NCBI GenBank assembly: GCA_964508085.1
Contig: CAZDTI010000270.1
Location: 1 to 12,116 of the forward strand
DNA length: 12,116 bases
Direction: 5' to 3'
Source: CALGLS01 sp964508085
GTDB taxonomy: Bacteria; Bacteroidota; Bacteroidia; Chitinophagales; Saprospiraceae
The position numbers and the translations under genes were made by a program. The stretch's first letter is position 1; every line of letters starts with the position of its first letter. A model generated the notes under the pieces. That model was given only the letters and a program-made list of their open reading frames with translations, was not told the DNA's origin and did not search any database. Positions 7,066 to 12,116 of the stretch are shown here, piece after piece.

Positions 7066-7156
7066 CCTGTCTTAACATCGAGAGGGGTTCAGTAACTGTA
7101 GGACGAAACAACGAAGTGAGTTGTTTAGAATTCTTAGGATGTTAGCAAGTTGGTAT

Positions 7157-7840
7157 TTATCGCTCCACCAGCTTAAACCCAACCCCATGTATATTCTCGA
7201 TCTTAAGCGCCTCATCTTGTTTGAGATATTTCCGTAACCGTGAAATAAAAACATCCAAACTACGTCCCATAAAGAAGTCATCTTCGCCCCAGAGTTTTTC
7301 CAGAATGATGTTCCTTTTAAGTACTTCATTTTTATTCTGGAGAAAGAGATAGAGTAGGTCTGCCTCTCGTTGCGTTAGGACTTTAGAGTACTCGCCAGAT
7401 TCCAATTGTAGATTTTTATAATCGAATTCATAGTTTCCGATCTGAAATGTAGATTGAGTGTTAGGCCCGGATATTTTGCTGCGACGTAAGAAGATTTCTA
7501 TCTTCAAAATCAATTCCTCAATGCTGAAAGGTTTCGTCAAATAATCATCACCACCTAGTTTGAGTCCATGGATTCGATCCTCTTTGAGCGAACGGGCGGT
7601 GAGGAAGATAATAGGAACCTGCGTATCCGTTTTTCGAATGGTTTCTGCAAGAGTGAAGCCATCCACCTCTGGAAGCATCACGTCCAAAATGCAAAGATCA
7701 AAAGAATTTTCTTTGATGACATTCATTGCTTCCAGACCGTCGGCACAATAGGTTATTTGGTAGCCTTGTAACTCCAGATTATCTCGAGTTACAAAACTCA
7801 GGCTCTCATCATCTTCGACATATAATAAATGTGCTTTCAT
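7157..7840 (-). CDS. OmpR/PhoB-type response regulator, RprY-like
   Basis: A 227-residue cytoplasmic transcription factor. The receiver domain (about 4-116) has the complete phosphorylation set: acidic pair Asp10/Asp11, phospho-acceptor Asp53 in LDVMLP, Thr81, and Lys103 in TKPF. The C-terminal winged helix (about 130-227) contains LTQREADLLYLF, RSLDVFISRLRKYL and the closing IHGVGFKL typical of the PhoB class. It is the second gene after the histidine kinase on the same strand, 153 nt downstream of its stop, so it is very likely that kinase's partner. ATG 7840 was chosen because the receiver starts immediately after it; the open frame up to 7921 runs through palindrome sequence. The pair resembles the Bacteroides RprX/RprY system, but the signal and regulon are not visible here. 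Confidence 0.9.
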   Translation of the reverse strand: MKAHLLYVEDDESLSFVTRDNLELQGYQITYCADGLEAMNVIKENSFDLCILDVMLPEVDGFTLAETIRKTDTQVPIIFLTARSLKEDRIHGLKLGGDDYLTKPFSIEELILKIEIFLRRSKISGPNTQSTFQIGNYEFDYKNLQLESGEYSKVLTQREADLLYLFLQNKNEVLKRNIILEKLWGEDDFFMGRSLDVFISRLRKYLKQDEALKIENIHGVGFKLVER

Positions 7841-7860
7841 ATTCTTTTTTTTATTTTTAA

Positions 7861-7982
7861 GGGTGGATAAGGGTAGGAAAGGGTAGATGATGGTAGATAA
7901 GGGTTCCCTCTTGTTACGCATATTTCGCGTTAGTGGGAAACTCTTATCTACCCTTATCCGCCATCATCCCCCTTATCTACCC
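7861..7982. repeat. Second palindrome with inverted tandem-repeat arms, between kinase and regulator
   Basis: The left arm (7861-7903) is four copies of a 10-bp unit (GGGTGGATAA, GGGTAGGAAA, GGGTAGATGA, TGGTAGATAA) plus GGG. The right arm (about 7943-7982) has the inverted unit (CTTATCTACC and variants). GGTAGATAAGGGTTCCC (7892-7908) pairs imperfectly with 7935-7952. The core 7909-7934 contains TTACGCATATTTCGCGTTA, similar in layout to the core at 1812-1834. In an operon transcript it would form a large hairpin before the regulator's start. Confidence 0.85.
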
Positions 7983-7993
7983 TCTTGAAATTC

Positions 7994-9256
7994 TTAATTC
8001 AATACAATCCTAACCTCCGTTCCTTCATTTAATTTACTATCTAGTTGTAAACGCCAACCATGTGCGTCGCAGACATTTTTCACGTAGTACAATCCCAAGC
8101 CAAAACCTTTTACATTGTGTACATTTCCTGTAGGAACGCGGAAAAATTTTGTCAGAATTTTTTGCTGATATTCTTTTTTAATGCCAATTCCTTTATCAAT
8201 AATGCTAAGGGAAAGTTGGCCTTCAGTATTTTCTGTTTTTACAACAATATCGGGAATGTTTTTGTGGTATTTTATAGCGTTGTCCAACAAGTTGTGCACG
8301 ATATTGGTCAAGTGTAATTTATCTGCAAAAACAACGGGTTGATCGGCATGGAGTTCGGTCTTTAATTGTCCTTTATGGTCAGCGACAACTACTTGAGTAC
8401 TATCCAAAATAGGTTCCAATATCTGGTGCAAGTTTGCATCTTCTTTGTGCAACTTAAAACTCTCTCGTTCTATTTTTGCCAATTGTAAAACCTTTTCCAC
8501 CTGATTATTGAGTCGCTCATTTTGCTCCTTCATAATTTGTGCATAACGATGCAAACGTTGGTTGTTTTTAATTAGCGGATTGTTCAGAAAAACATCAGAG
8601 GATATTTTAATGGTGGAAATAGGCGTTTTAAATTCATGCGTCATATTGTTGATGAAATCCTTCTGCATTTCTGAGAGGCGTTGCTGCCGGAGGATTACAA
8701 AAATAGCATACATGAAAAAGATGACAGTGAACAACAAAATCAAAGAAAAGAAAACGGAGAGTTGCATTTTTCCTAAAAGATAAGCAGAGCGATCCGGGAA
8801 TTTTACGCCAAAGTAATAAGTCAAATCCTTATAGGTAGGCAACTCGCCCAATTTGAGATCTCTGATTTTTTCATCGGTAAAGGAAATATATTTTCCGTAA
8901 ACCATCTCATTCGTGGAGCAATCGTGGATGGCATATTCAAAGTTAACGGCCATGCCCAGATCCTGAAATTCGCGTTTTAGGTAATATTCCAATTCATTGG
9001 CATCAATTTCATTCTCTAGATTTACAATGTAATAATTAGATGTTTTTGGTCTCGATATCACATCGTCAGGTAACGTCCCTCCTCTTAACTCCACCATAGA
9101 TTTGGCTACATTCAACAAGACCAAATGCACTTTTTGCTCAAATTCCTCTTCATTCAAATCCCAGGTGCTCATCACCCAATAGGTCTGAATCGCCAATATC
9201 CCCATAATGGAAATGGCTCCAAGCAAAATCACTTTTCTTATGGTATTGTTATTCAT
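7994..9256 (-). CDS. Two-pass membrane sensor histidine kinase, RprX-like
   Basis: A 420-residue protein. TM1 spans about 9-29, an extracytoplasmic sensor domain about 30-163 (no fold recognised), and TM2 about 164-189. A HisKA domain follows directly, with no HAMP domain, carrying the phospho-acceptor His207 in FINNMTHEFKTP. The HATPase_c domain (about 305-420) has the N box NLLDNAIKY (Asn322, Asn326), G1 DKGIGI (354-359), F box KFFRVP (370-375) and G2 GFGLGLYY (384-391). All residues expected for an active kinase are present. It is encoded upstream of the OmpR-type regulator, with which it should form a two-component system. A TAnnTTTG promoter box lies about 50 nt before the ATG. The ligand is unknown. 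Confidence 0.9.
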   Translation of the reverse strand: MNNNTIRKVILLGAISIMGILAIQTYWVMSTWDLNEEEFEQKVHLVLLNVAKSMVELRGGTLPDDVISRPKTSNYYIVNLENEIDANELEYYLKREFQDLGMAVNFEYAIHDCSTNEMVYGKYISFTDEKIRDLKLGELPTYKDLTYYFGVKFPDRSAYLLGKMQLSVFFSLILLFTVIFFMYAIFVILRQQRLSEMQKDFINNMTHEFKTPISTIKISSDVFLNNPLIKNNQRLHRYAQIMKEQNERLNNQVEKVLQLAKIERESFKLHKEDANLHQILEPILDSTQVVVADHKGQLKTELHADQPVVFADKLHLTNIVHNLLDNAIKYHKNIPDIVVKTENTEGQLSLSIIDKGIGIKKEYQQKILTKFFRVPTGNVHNVKGFGLGLYYVKNVCDAHGWRLQLDSKLNEGTEVRIVLN

Positions 9257-9305
9257 TGATTATTTAAACGAAGGTTGTAGCGTAATGTTTTTAGGGTGTC
9301 TACTC

Positions 9306-9336
9306 CAAAAGTACTTCCCTTTCTACATAAATAAAA
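9306..9336 (-). promoter_or_regulatory. Putative promoter of the kinase-regulator operon
   Basis: On the minus strand TACTTTTG (complement of 9306-9313) matches the Bacteroidota -7 consensus TAnnTTTG exactly. Nineteen bases further upstream is TTTTA (complement of 9332-9336), a weak match to the -33 TTTG. The spacing is right, and the -7 box is 49 nt from the kinase ATG. Confidence 0.45.
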
Positions 9337-9449
9337 GTGGCTTAACAGCCTATTAACAATTATTGGAGGCTCATTAACAAGCTGTAGATGTATTAGATTG
9401 CTCTAGTGACGACACACTTTGCTCTTCTTTTTCGTTCCTTATTTGTACA

Positions 9450-9481
9450 TTTGACGAATTGTAATATTAATGTAATAATTG
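9450..9481 (+). promoter_or_regulatory. Putative promoter of the haem-type lipoprotein gene
   Basis: TTTG (9450-9453) is followed after 19 bp by TAATAATTG (9473-9481), a near match to TAnnTTTG with one extra base. It ends 25 nt before the ATG at 9507. A second TTTG occurs at 9442-9445. This AT-rich divergent region (9257-9506) contains no ORF and no other clear signal besides the kinase promoter. Confidence 0.35.
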
Positions 9482-9506
9482 AATACCTAATTAAAACTCT
9501 TAGACG

Positions 9507-9878
9507 ATGAAAAAATTATTGAGCTTATTATTCTTAGCATCAGCACTCTTAATTGTTAGCTGTGGCAAAGATGATAGTGATGACGAAGAACCAGTAGGTT
9601 GTGTGACAACAGGATTGACTTATACTGCTGATATAAAAGCTATTTTAGATGTAAGTTGTGCAACAACTAGCTGTCATAGCGAAACGGAAGCAATGATGCA
9701 GGGGGCTATGCATGATTATGAATCGGCTAAGGCCTTTGTTGAGGAAGGACGTGTAGAAGGTGCGATTAACCACGAAGACGGTTTCCAGGCCATGCCTAGA
9801 CCTACCGGATCAAGTAAATTGAATTCATGCACAATTGATAAAATTACTGCTTGGATCGCAGATGGTGCTCCTGAATAA
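9507..9878 (+). CDS. Small lipoprotein with c-type-cytochrome-like CX4CH motif
   Basis: A 123-residue protein. Its lipoprotein signal ends LIVSC, with Cys19 as the lipidation site, and an acidic DDSDDEE linker follows. The globular part (about 38-120) reads YTADIKAILDVSCATTSCH, with Cys51, Cys56 and His57 forming a CX4CH haem-attachment-like motif; Met96 in AMPRP could be the distal ligand. The final helix ITAWIADGAPE is typical of the c-type cytochrome-like domains of Bacteroidota lipoproteins. Cys32 and Cys108 may form a disulfide. CX4CH, in place of the standard CXXCH, recurs in this protein type, so it is probably real and not an error, but haem binding is unproven. It is likely exported and tethered to a membrane; an electron-transfer role is inferred. 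It is a single gene with its own promoter and terminator. Confidence 0.75.
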   Translation: MKKLLSLLFLASALLIVSCGKDDSDDEEPVGCVTTGLTYTADIKAILDVSCATTSCHSETEAMMQGAMHDYESAKAFVEEGRVEGAINHEDGFQAMPRPTGSSKLNSCTIDKITAWIADGAPE

Positions 9879-9897
9879 ATAACAGCTAAATTCCTAC

Positions 9898-9935
9898 ACA
9901 AATCCGTTTTGGAATACCCTCCGAAACGGATTTGT
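9898..9935 (+). terminator. Strong hairpin terminator after the lipoprotein gene
   Basis: The stem is 15 bp (9898-9912 with 9921-9935) with one T-G wobble and an 8-nt loop AATACCCT. It starts 20 nt after the stop codon. The trailing sequence TATTGGTATTAG is T-rich but not a pure T-run. Confidence 0.75.
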
Positions 9936-9964
9936 TATTGGTATTAGTTTAAGAATAATCTTCT

Positions 9965-9970
9965 AAGGAA
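9965..9970 (+). promoter_or_regulatory. Purine-rich ribosome-binding-like site for the GTG start
   Basis: AAGGAA lies 10 nt before GTG 9981. There is no in-frame ATG nearby, and the glycosyltransferase motif begins four residues after the GTG, so this site supports the GTG start. Most other genes in the window lack such a motif. Confidence 0.35.
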
Positions 9971-9980
9971 TATAAAAGAA

Positions 9981-10736
9981 GTGCAAAAAATAGCCGCCGT
10001 CATCATCACCCACAATGAAGCCGCCAACATCGGTCGTTGCCTCGAATCGTTACGAAAACTAGTGACGGAGATTCTTGTGGTGGATAGTAATAGCACGGAT
10101 GACACTGTTTCTATTTGTGAAAAACAAGGTGTACCCGTGATCTCCCGAGCTTGGGAAGGCTACGCGAAAACAAAGAATTTTGCGAATAGTAAAGTAGATG
10201 CGGATTGGATACTTTCCATTGACGCAGACGAAGTGGTTTCCAAAGAATTATTTCAATCCATAAAAAATATACAGCTGAAACGTGGCAATGCTTACAGCCT
10301 AGATCGGATCAATAATTTTTGTGGACAATGGATCAAACACAGCGGTTGGTACCCCGATTGGAAGGTGCGTCTCTTTCATAAAGAAGATTGTTATTGGATT
10401 GGAAATTTTGTTCATGAAAAGCTAAAGATTGATTCGGGCACTTCTGTACAAAAACTAGAAGGGAAATTATATCACTATTCTTATAATACACATGAAGAAC
10501 ATCAGAAGCGTATACAGCGTTATGCAAAACTAGCTGCTGAAGAACTGCACCAAAAAGGAAAATCGCCGAATGTTCTAAAAACGATCTTTTCTGCCATCGC
10601 TCGCTTCTTCCGTACCATAGTTTTAAAAACTGGTTTTTTGGATGGTAAGAATGGTTGGGTCATCGCTTCTCGAAACGTAAAAATGATTTGGCTGAGATAC
10701 AAAGAACTTCGTCGTTTAAAGCAAAAAAAATCATGA
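9981..10736 (+). CDS. GT2 glycosyltransferase, WaaE/KdtX-like
   Basis: A 251-residue protein with a GTG start. The GT-A fold appears at once: IAAVIITHNEAANIGRCLESL (4-24), VVDSNSTDDT (33-42) binding the nucleotide, and SIDADE (79-84) supplying the DXD-type metal-binding acids. Then come SGWYPDWKVRLF (121-132) and VHEKL (144-148), seen in WaaE-like LPS-core glucosyltransferases, and a C-terminal amphipathic stretch ARFFRTIVLKTGFLDGKNGW (about 207-226) that may contact the inner membrane. It probably transfers a sugar from a nucleotide donor to a lipid-linked acceptor on the cytoplasmic face; donor and acceptor cannot be read from sequence. Its TGA overlaps the ATG of the next glycosyltransferase (ATGA at 10733-10736), so the two are co-translated. 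The first 60 nt are strikingly C-rich. Confidence 0.85.
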   Translation: MQKIAAVIITHNEAANIGRCLESLRKLVTEILVVDSNSTDDTVSICEKQGVPVISRAWEGYAKTKNFANSKVDADWILSIDADEVVSKELFQSIKNIQLKRGNAYSLDRINNFCGQWIKHSGWYPDWKVRLFHKEDCYWIGNFVHEKLKIDSGTSVQKLEGKLYHYSYNTHEEHQKRIQRYAKLAAEELHQKGKSPNVLKTIFSAIARFFRTIVLKTGFLDGKNGWVIASRNVKMIWLRYKELRRLKQKKS

Positions 10737-11830
10737 AAATCCTCCATGTATCTTCGGCCAAAAGCTGGCGGGGTGGCGAACAACAGATCGCTTATCTGAT
10801 AGAGGAGCTAAGATTGAAAGAGATCGATCAGGAAGTTTTTTGCCCCAAGGAGACGCCGTTAGAAAAATATTGCAAGGAAAATAACATAATCTGCACGACT
10901 TACAGAAAAGGCTTTTCCGTAAACCCACTTGTTGGACGGAAATTATCGCGCCACAATTCTCAGAACAATTTTGACATCGTTCATCTTCACGATTCACATG
11001 CCCACACTTTTGCATACATGGCTGCTGCTTTCTTTGGAATGACTACGCCGATGGTGCTTCATCGGAGAGTTGATTTTTCGATAGGTGCTAGTGCTTTGTC
11101 GAAATGGAAATACAACCATCCTGCAATTAAAGCAATGATTTGTGTATCCCACTTTGTAAAGTCAGTGTTGTCAAAATCAATCGATGAAGTTGAGAAAATA
11201 AAAGTAGTACATTCTGGAATCGATTTGAATCGCTTTCCTGAACAAAAAAAGAATAAATTACGCGAAGAATTTCAGATTCCTGATGCAATTTCAATTATTG
11301 CAAATGTAGCGGCGATAACCGAACAAAAAGATTATCATACCTTCGTCAGAACTGCTCAGCGATTACTAGAGGAAAAAGCACAAGCACATTTTTTTATAAT
11401 TGGAGAGGGGGAACAACGGAGAGAAATAGAAGATTATGTCGCGGAACTGGGATTAAATAAAGACATTACATTCACAGGGTTTCGAAGAGACATCACAGAA
11501 ATATTCTCGAACATAGATGTATTGTTATTTTCAAGCCAAACGGAAGGGTTAGGAACGACTCTTTTGGATGCTCAACTTTGTGGTGTTCCAATTGTAGCGA
11601 CGAATGTGGGGGGCATTCCTGAAATAATAGAACATGGAAAAACAGGTTTGTTAGCAAATCGGGCGGAAGACGAAGACTTGGCAAAGCATGTCCGATTTTT
11701 AATGTCTAATCCAATTACTCGAAAGGAAATGACAGATCGGGCTAGAGTATCAGTGGAACAGTTTTCAAAGGTGAAAATGGCGGAAGGAGTTATGGCGATT
11801 TATAAAGAGGTACTGCAAGATGGTGTTTAG
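10733..11830 (+). CDS. GT4-family glycosyltransferase
   Basis: A 365-residue GT-B protein. The N-terminal acceptor domain opens with MKILHVSSAKSWRGGEQQIA (1-20), including the glycine-rich loop GGEQQ (14-18), and contains VHLHDSHAH (83-91). A linker IKVVHSGIDLNRF (156-168) leads to the donor domain with FFIIGEGEQR (220-229), FTGFRRDI (247-254), and SSQTEGLGTTLLDAQLCGVPIVAT (267-290). The usual E-X7-E donor motif appears as Glu271-X7-Asp279; Asp at the second position keeps the acid and is plausible for this subgroup, so activity is expected. ATG 10733 was chosen over the longer open frame from 10655 because it overlaps the GT2 stop as ATGA and starts the fold exactly. With the GT2 enzyme it probably builds part of a surface glycan such as the LPS core. 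Confidence 0.88.
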   Translation: MKILHVSSAKSWRGGEQQIAYLIEELRLKEIDQEVFCPKETPLEKYCKENNIICTTYRKGFSVNPLVGRKLSRHNSQNNFDIVHLHDSHAHTFAYMAAAFFGMTTPMVLHRRVDFSIGASALSKWKYNHPAIKAMICVSHFVKSVLSKSIDEVEKIKVVHSGIDLNRFPEQKKNKLREEFQIPDAISIIANVAAITEQKDYHTFVRTAQRLLEEKAQAHFFIIGEGEQRREIEDYVAELGLNKDITFTGFRRDITEIFSNIDVLLFSSQTEGLGTTLLDAQLCGVPIVATNVGGIPEIIEHGKTGLLANRAEDEDLAKHVRFLMSNPITRKEMTDRARVSVEQFSKVKMAEGVMAIYKEVLQDGV

Positions 11831-11849
11831 TAAGGGCTATGAGATGTTC

Positions 11850-11868
11850 CGGAGGCGCTCCGTTTGTT
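11850..11868 (+). terminator. Short GC hairpin after the glycosyltransferase pair
   Basis: CGGAG-GCG-CTCCG (11850-11862) is a GC-rich 5-bp stem followed by TTTGTT, 19 nt after the stop codon. This is plausible as an intrinsic terminator, though the stem is short. Confidence 0.45.
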
Positions 11869-11901
11869 CGTGAATTAAGCGTGTTTAAGATAGTGTTCAA
11901 T

Positions 11902-11965
11902 AAATGGTGTCTGCGGGCAGATTTCCCCTTTAGGGGTTAGGGGTTGCGTGAGAAAGACACCATTT
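11902..11965. repeat. Dispersed CCCCTTTAGGGG repeat, copy B, in a hairpin
   Basis: The core CCCCTTTAGGGGTTAGGGG (11925-11943) is related to 4754-4772. It is enclosed by perfect 11-bp arms AAATGGTGTCT (11902-11912) and AGACACCATTT (11955-11965), so the whole element could fold as a long hairpin with a nested CCCC/GGGG stem. Confidence 0.7.
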
Positions 11966-12060
11966 TCTGAAGACTCTCGTATTTAATGCTGTGTCCCTGA
12001 GAAACAATATAAGTTTAAAAAATAGAAAATGAGTTGAGAAGGGATTGAAAGGAAAGGAAA

Positions 12061-12069
12061 TATTTTTTG
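12061..12069 (+). promoter_or_regulatory. Possible -7 box for the last gene
   Basis: TATTTTTTG resembles TAnnTTTG with one extra T and lies 17 nt before the ATG at 12087. No convincing -33 TTTG is seen at the right spacing. Confidence 0.3.
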
Positions 12070-12086
12070 TACAAAAAATAATAAAC

Positions 12087-12116
12087 ATGAGTTTCTTCAA
12101 AAGATTATTTGGAAAA
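12087..12116 (+). CDS. Start of an unidentified gene, cut by the window end
   Basis: Only ten codons are present: ATG followed by SFFKRLFGK. The A-rich leader (AATAATAAAC) and the nearby TATTTTTTG support a real start. N-termini of this kind (FFKRLFGK) occur in several Bacteroidota proteins, including some FtsY-like and uncharacterised cytoplasmic proteins, so ten residues do not identify the product. It begins 256 nt after the glycosyltransferase stop and is separated from it by a hairpin and a repeat, so it is probably an independent transcription unit. Confidence 0.55.
   Translation, partial: MSFFKRLFGK

Larger units (their letters stand above)
6783..7156. other. Convergent intergenic spacer filled with hairpins
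   Basis: This 374-nt gap separates two convergent genes and contains no credible ORF; the minus-strand frame at 7072-7329 is a shadow of the regulator gene. It holds three inverted-repeat structures in a row (6850-6908, 6921-7005, 7020-7065), all rich in CGAG/GAGCG-type sequence. It may act as a bidirectional terminator or be a landing zone for dispersed palindromes. No T-run typical of an intrinsic terminator is obvious. Confidence 0.6.

Noticed and set aside
7072..7329. Minus-strand 85-residue frame over the regulator 3' end
   Set aside because: It is an out-of-frame shadow overlapping the well-supported response regulator and hairpin sequence.
7841..7921. N-terminal extension of the response regulator to 7921
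   Set aside because: It reads through the palindrome; the receiver domain starts right after ATG 7840.
10655..10732. Longer glycosyltransferase start inside the GT2 gene
   Set aside because: The ATGA overlap at 10733-10736 and the fold starting at MKILHVSS make the internal upstream start unnecessary.
1..12116. Defence island, prophage, insertion sequence or biosynthetic cluster
   Set aside because: No transposase, integrase, phage, restriction, toxin-antitoxin or synthase gene is present, and the MutS-like ATPase is a common housekeeping-type gene.

Overview
The window looks like ordinary chromosome of a Bacteroidota bacterium of moderate-to-low GC, possibly from the Saprospiraceae (a guess from protein style, not demonstrated). 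The pointers are: Bacteroidota-type promoter boxes (TAnnTTTG), little use of Shine-Dalgarno sites, a TonB-receptor-type CarboxypepD_reg-like domain inside a DUF4139 protein, a CX4CH lipoprotein, and dispersed intergenic palindromes.

Layout. 1-248 is noncoding: a 7-bp tandem repeat, then a GC-rich structured block with a tRNA T-arm-like motif. 249-1727 (-) encodes a ScfR/RamB-like XRE regulator. It is divergent from 1994-3781 (+), a membrane-anchored MutS-family ATPase, and a large palindrome with tandem-repeat arms lies between them. 3935-4684 (+) is a DJ-1/PfpI-like lipoprotein. 4863-6782 (+) is an exported DUF4140/DUF4139 (MuiA-like) protein carrying an inserted CarboxypepD_reg-like domain. 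A convergent spacer (6783-7156) is packed with three hairpins. On the minus strand follow a histidine kinase (9256-7994) and then its OmpR-type response regulator (7840-7157), with a second tandem-repeat palindrome between the two. 9507-9878 (+) is a small haem-binding-type lipoprotein ending in a strong terminator. 9981-10736 and 10733-11830 (+) are a GT2 and a GT4 glycosyltransferase joined by an ATGA overlap. A new gene starts at 12087 and runs off the window.

Functional reading. The genes are mostly envelope and regulatory housekeeping: a two-component pair that probably forms one operon, two coupled glycosyltransferases for a surface glycan (LPS core or similar), exported lipoproteins, and a metabolic regulator of the short-chain acyl/propionate type. 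I see no defence, phage, conjugation or secondary-metabolite system. The unexplained material is mostly between genes: two palindromes with inverted tandem-repeat arms at gene 5' sides, two other dispersed repeat families at gene 3' sides, and the structured block at 61-180. A gene-scale pattern also stands out: coding-strand G over C rises strongly toward the 3' end of nearly every gene.
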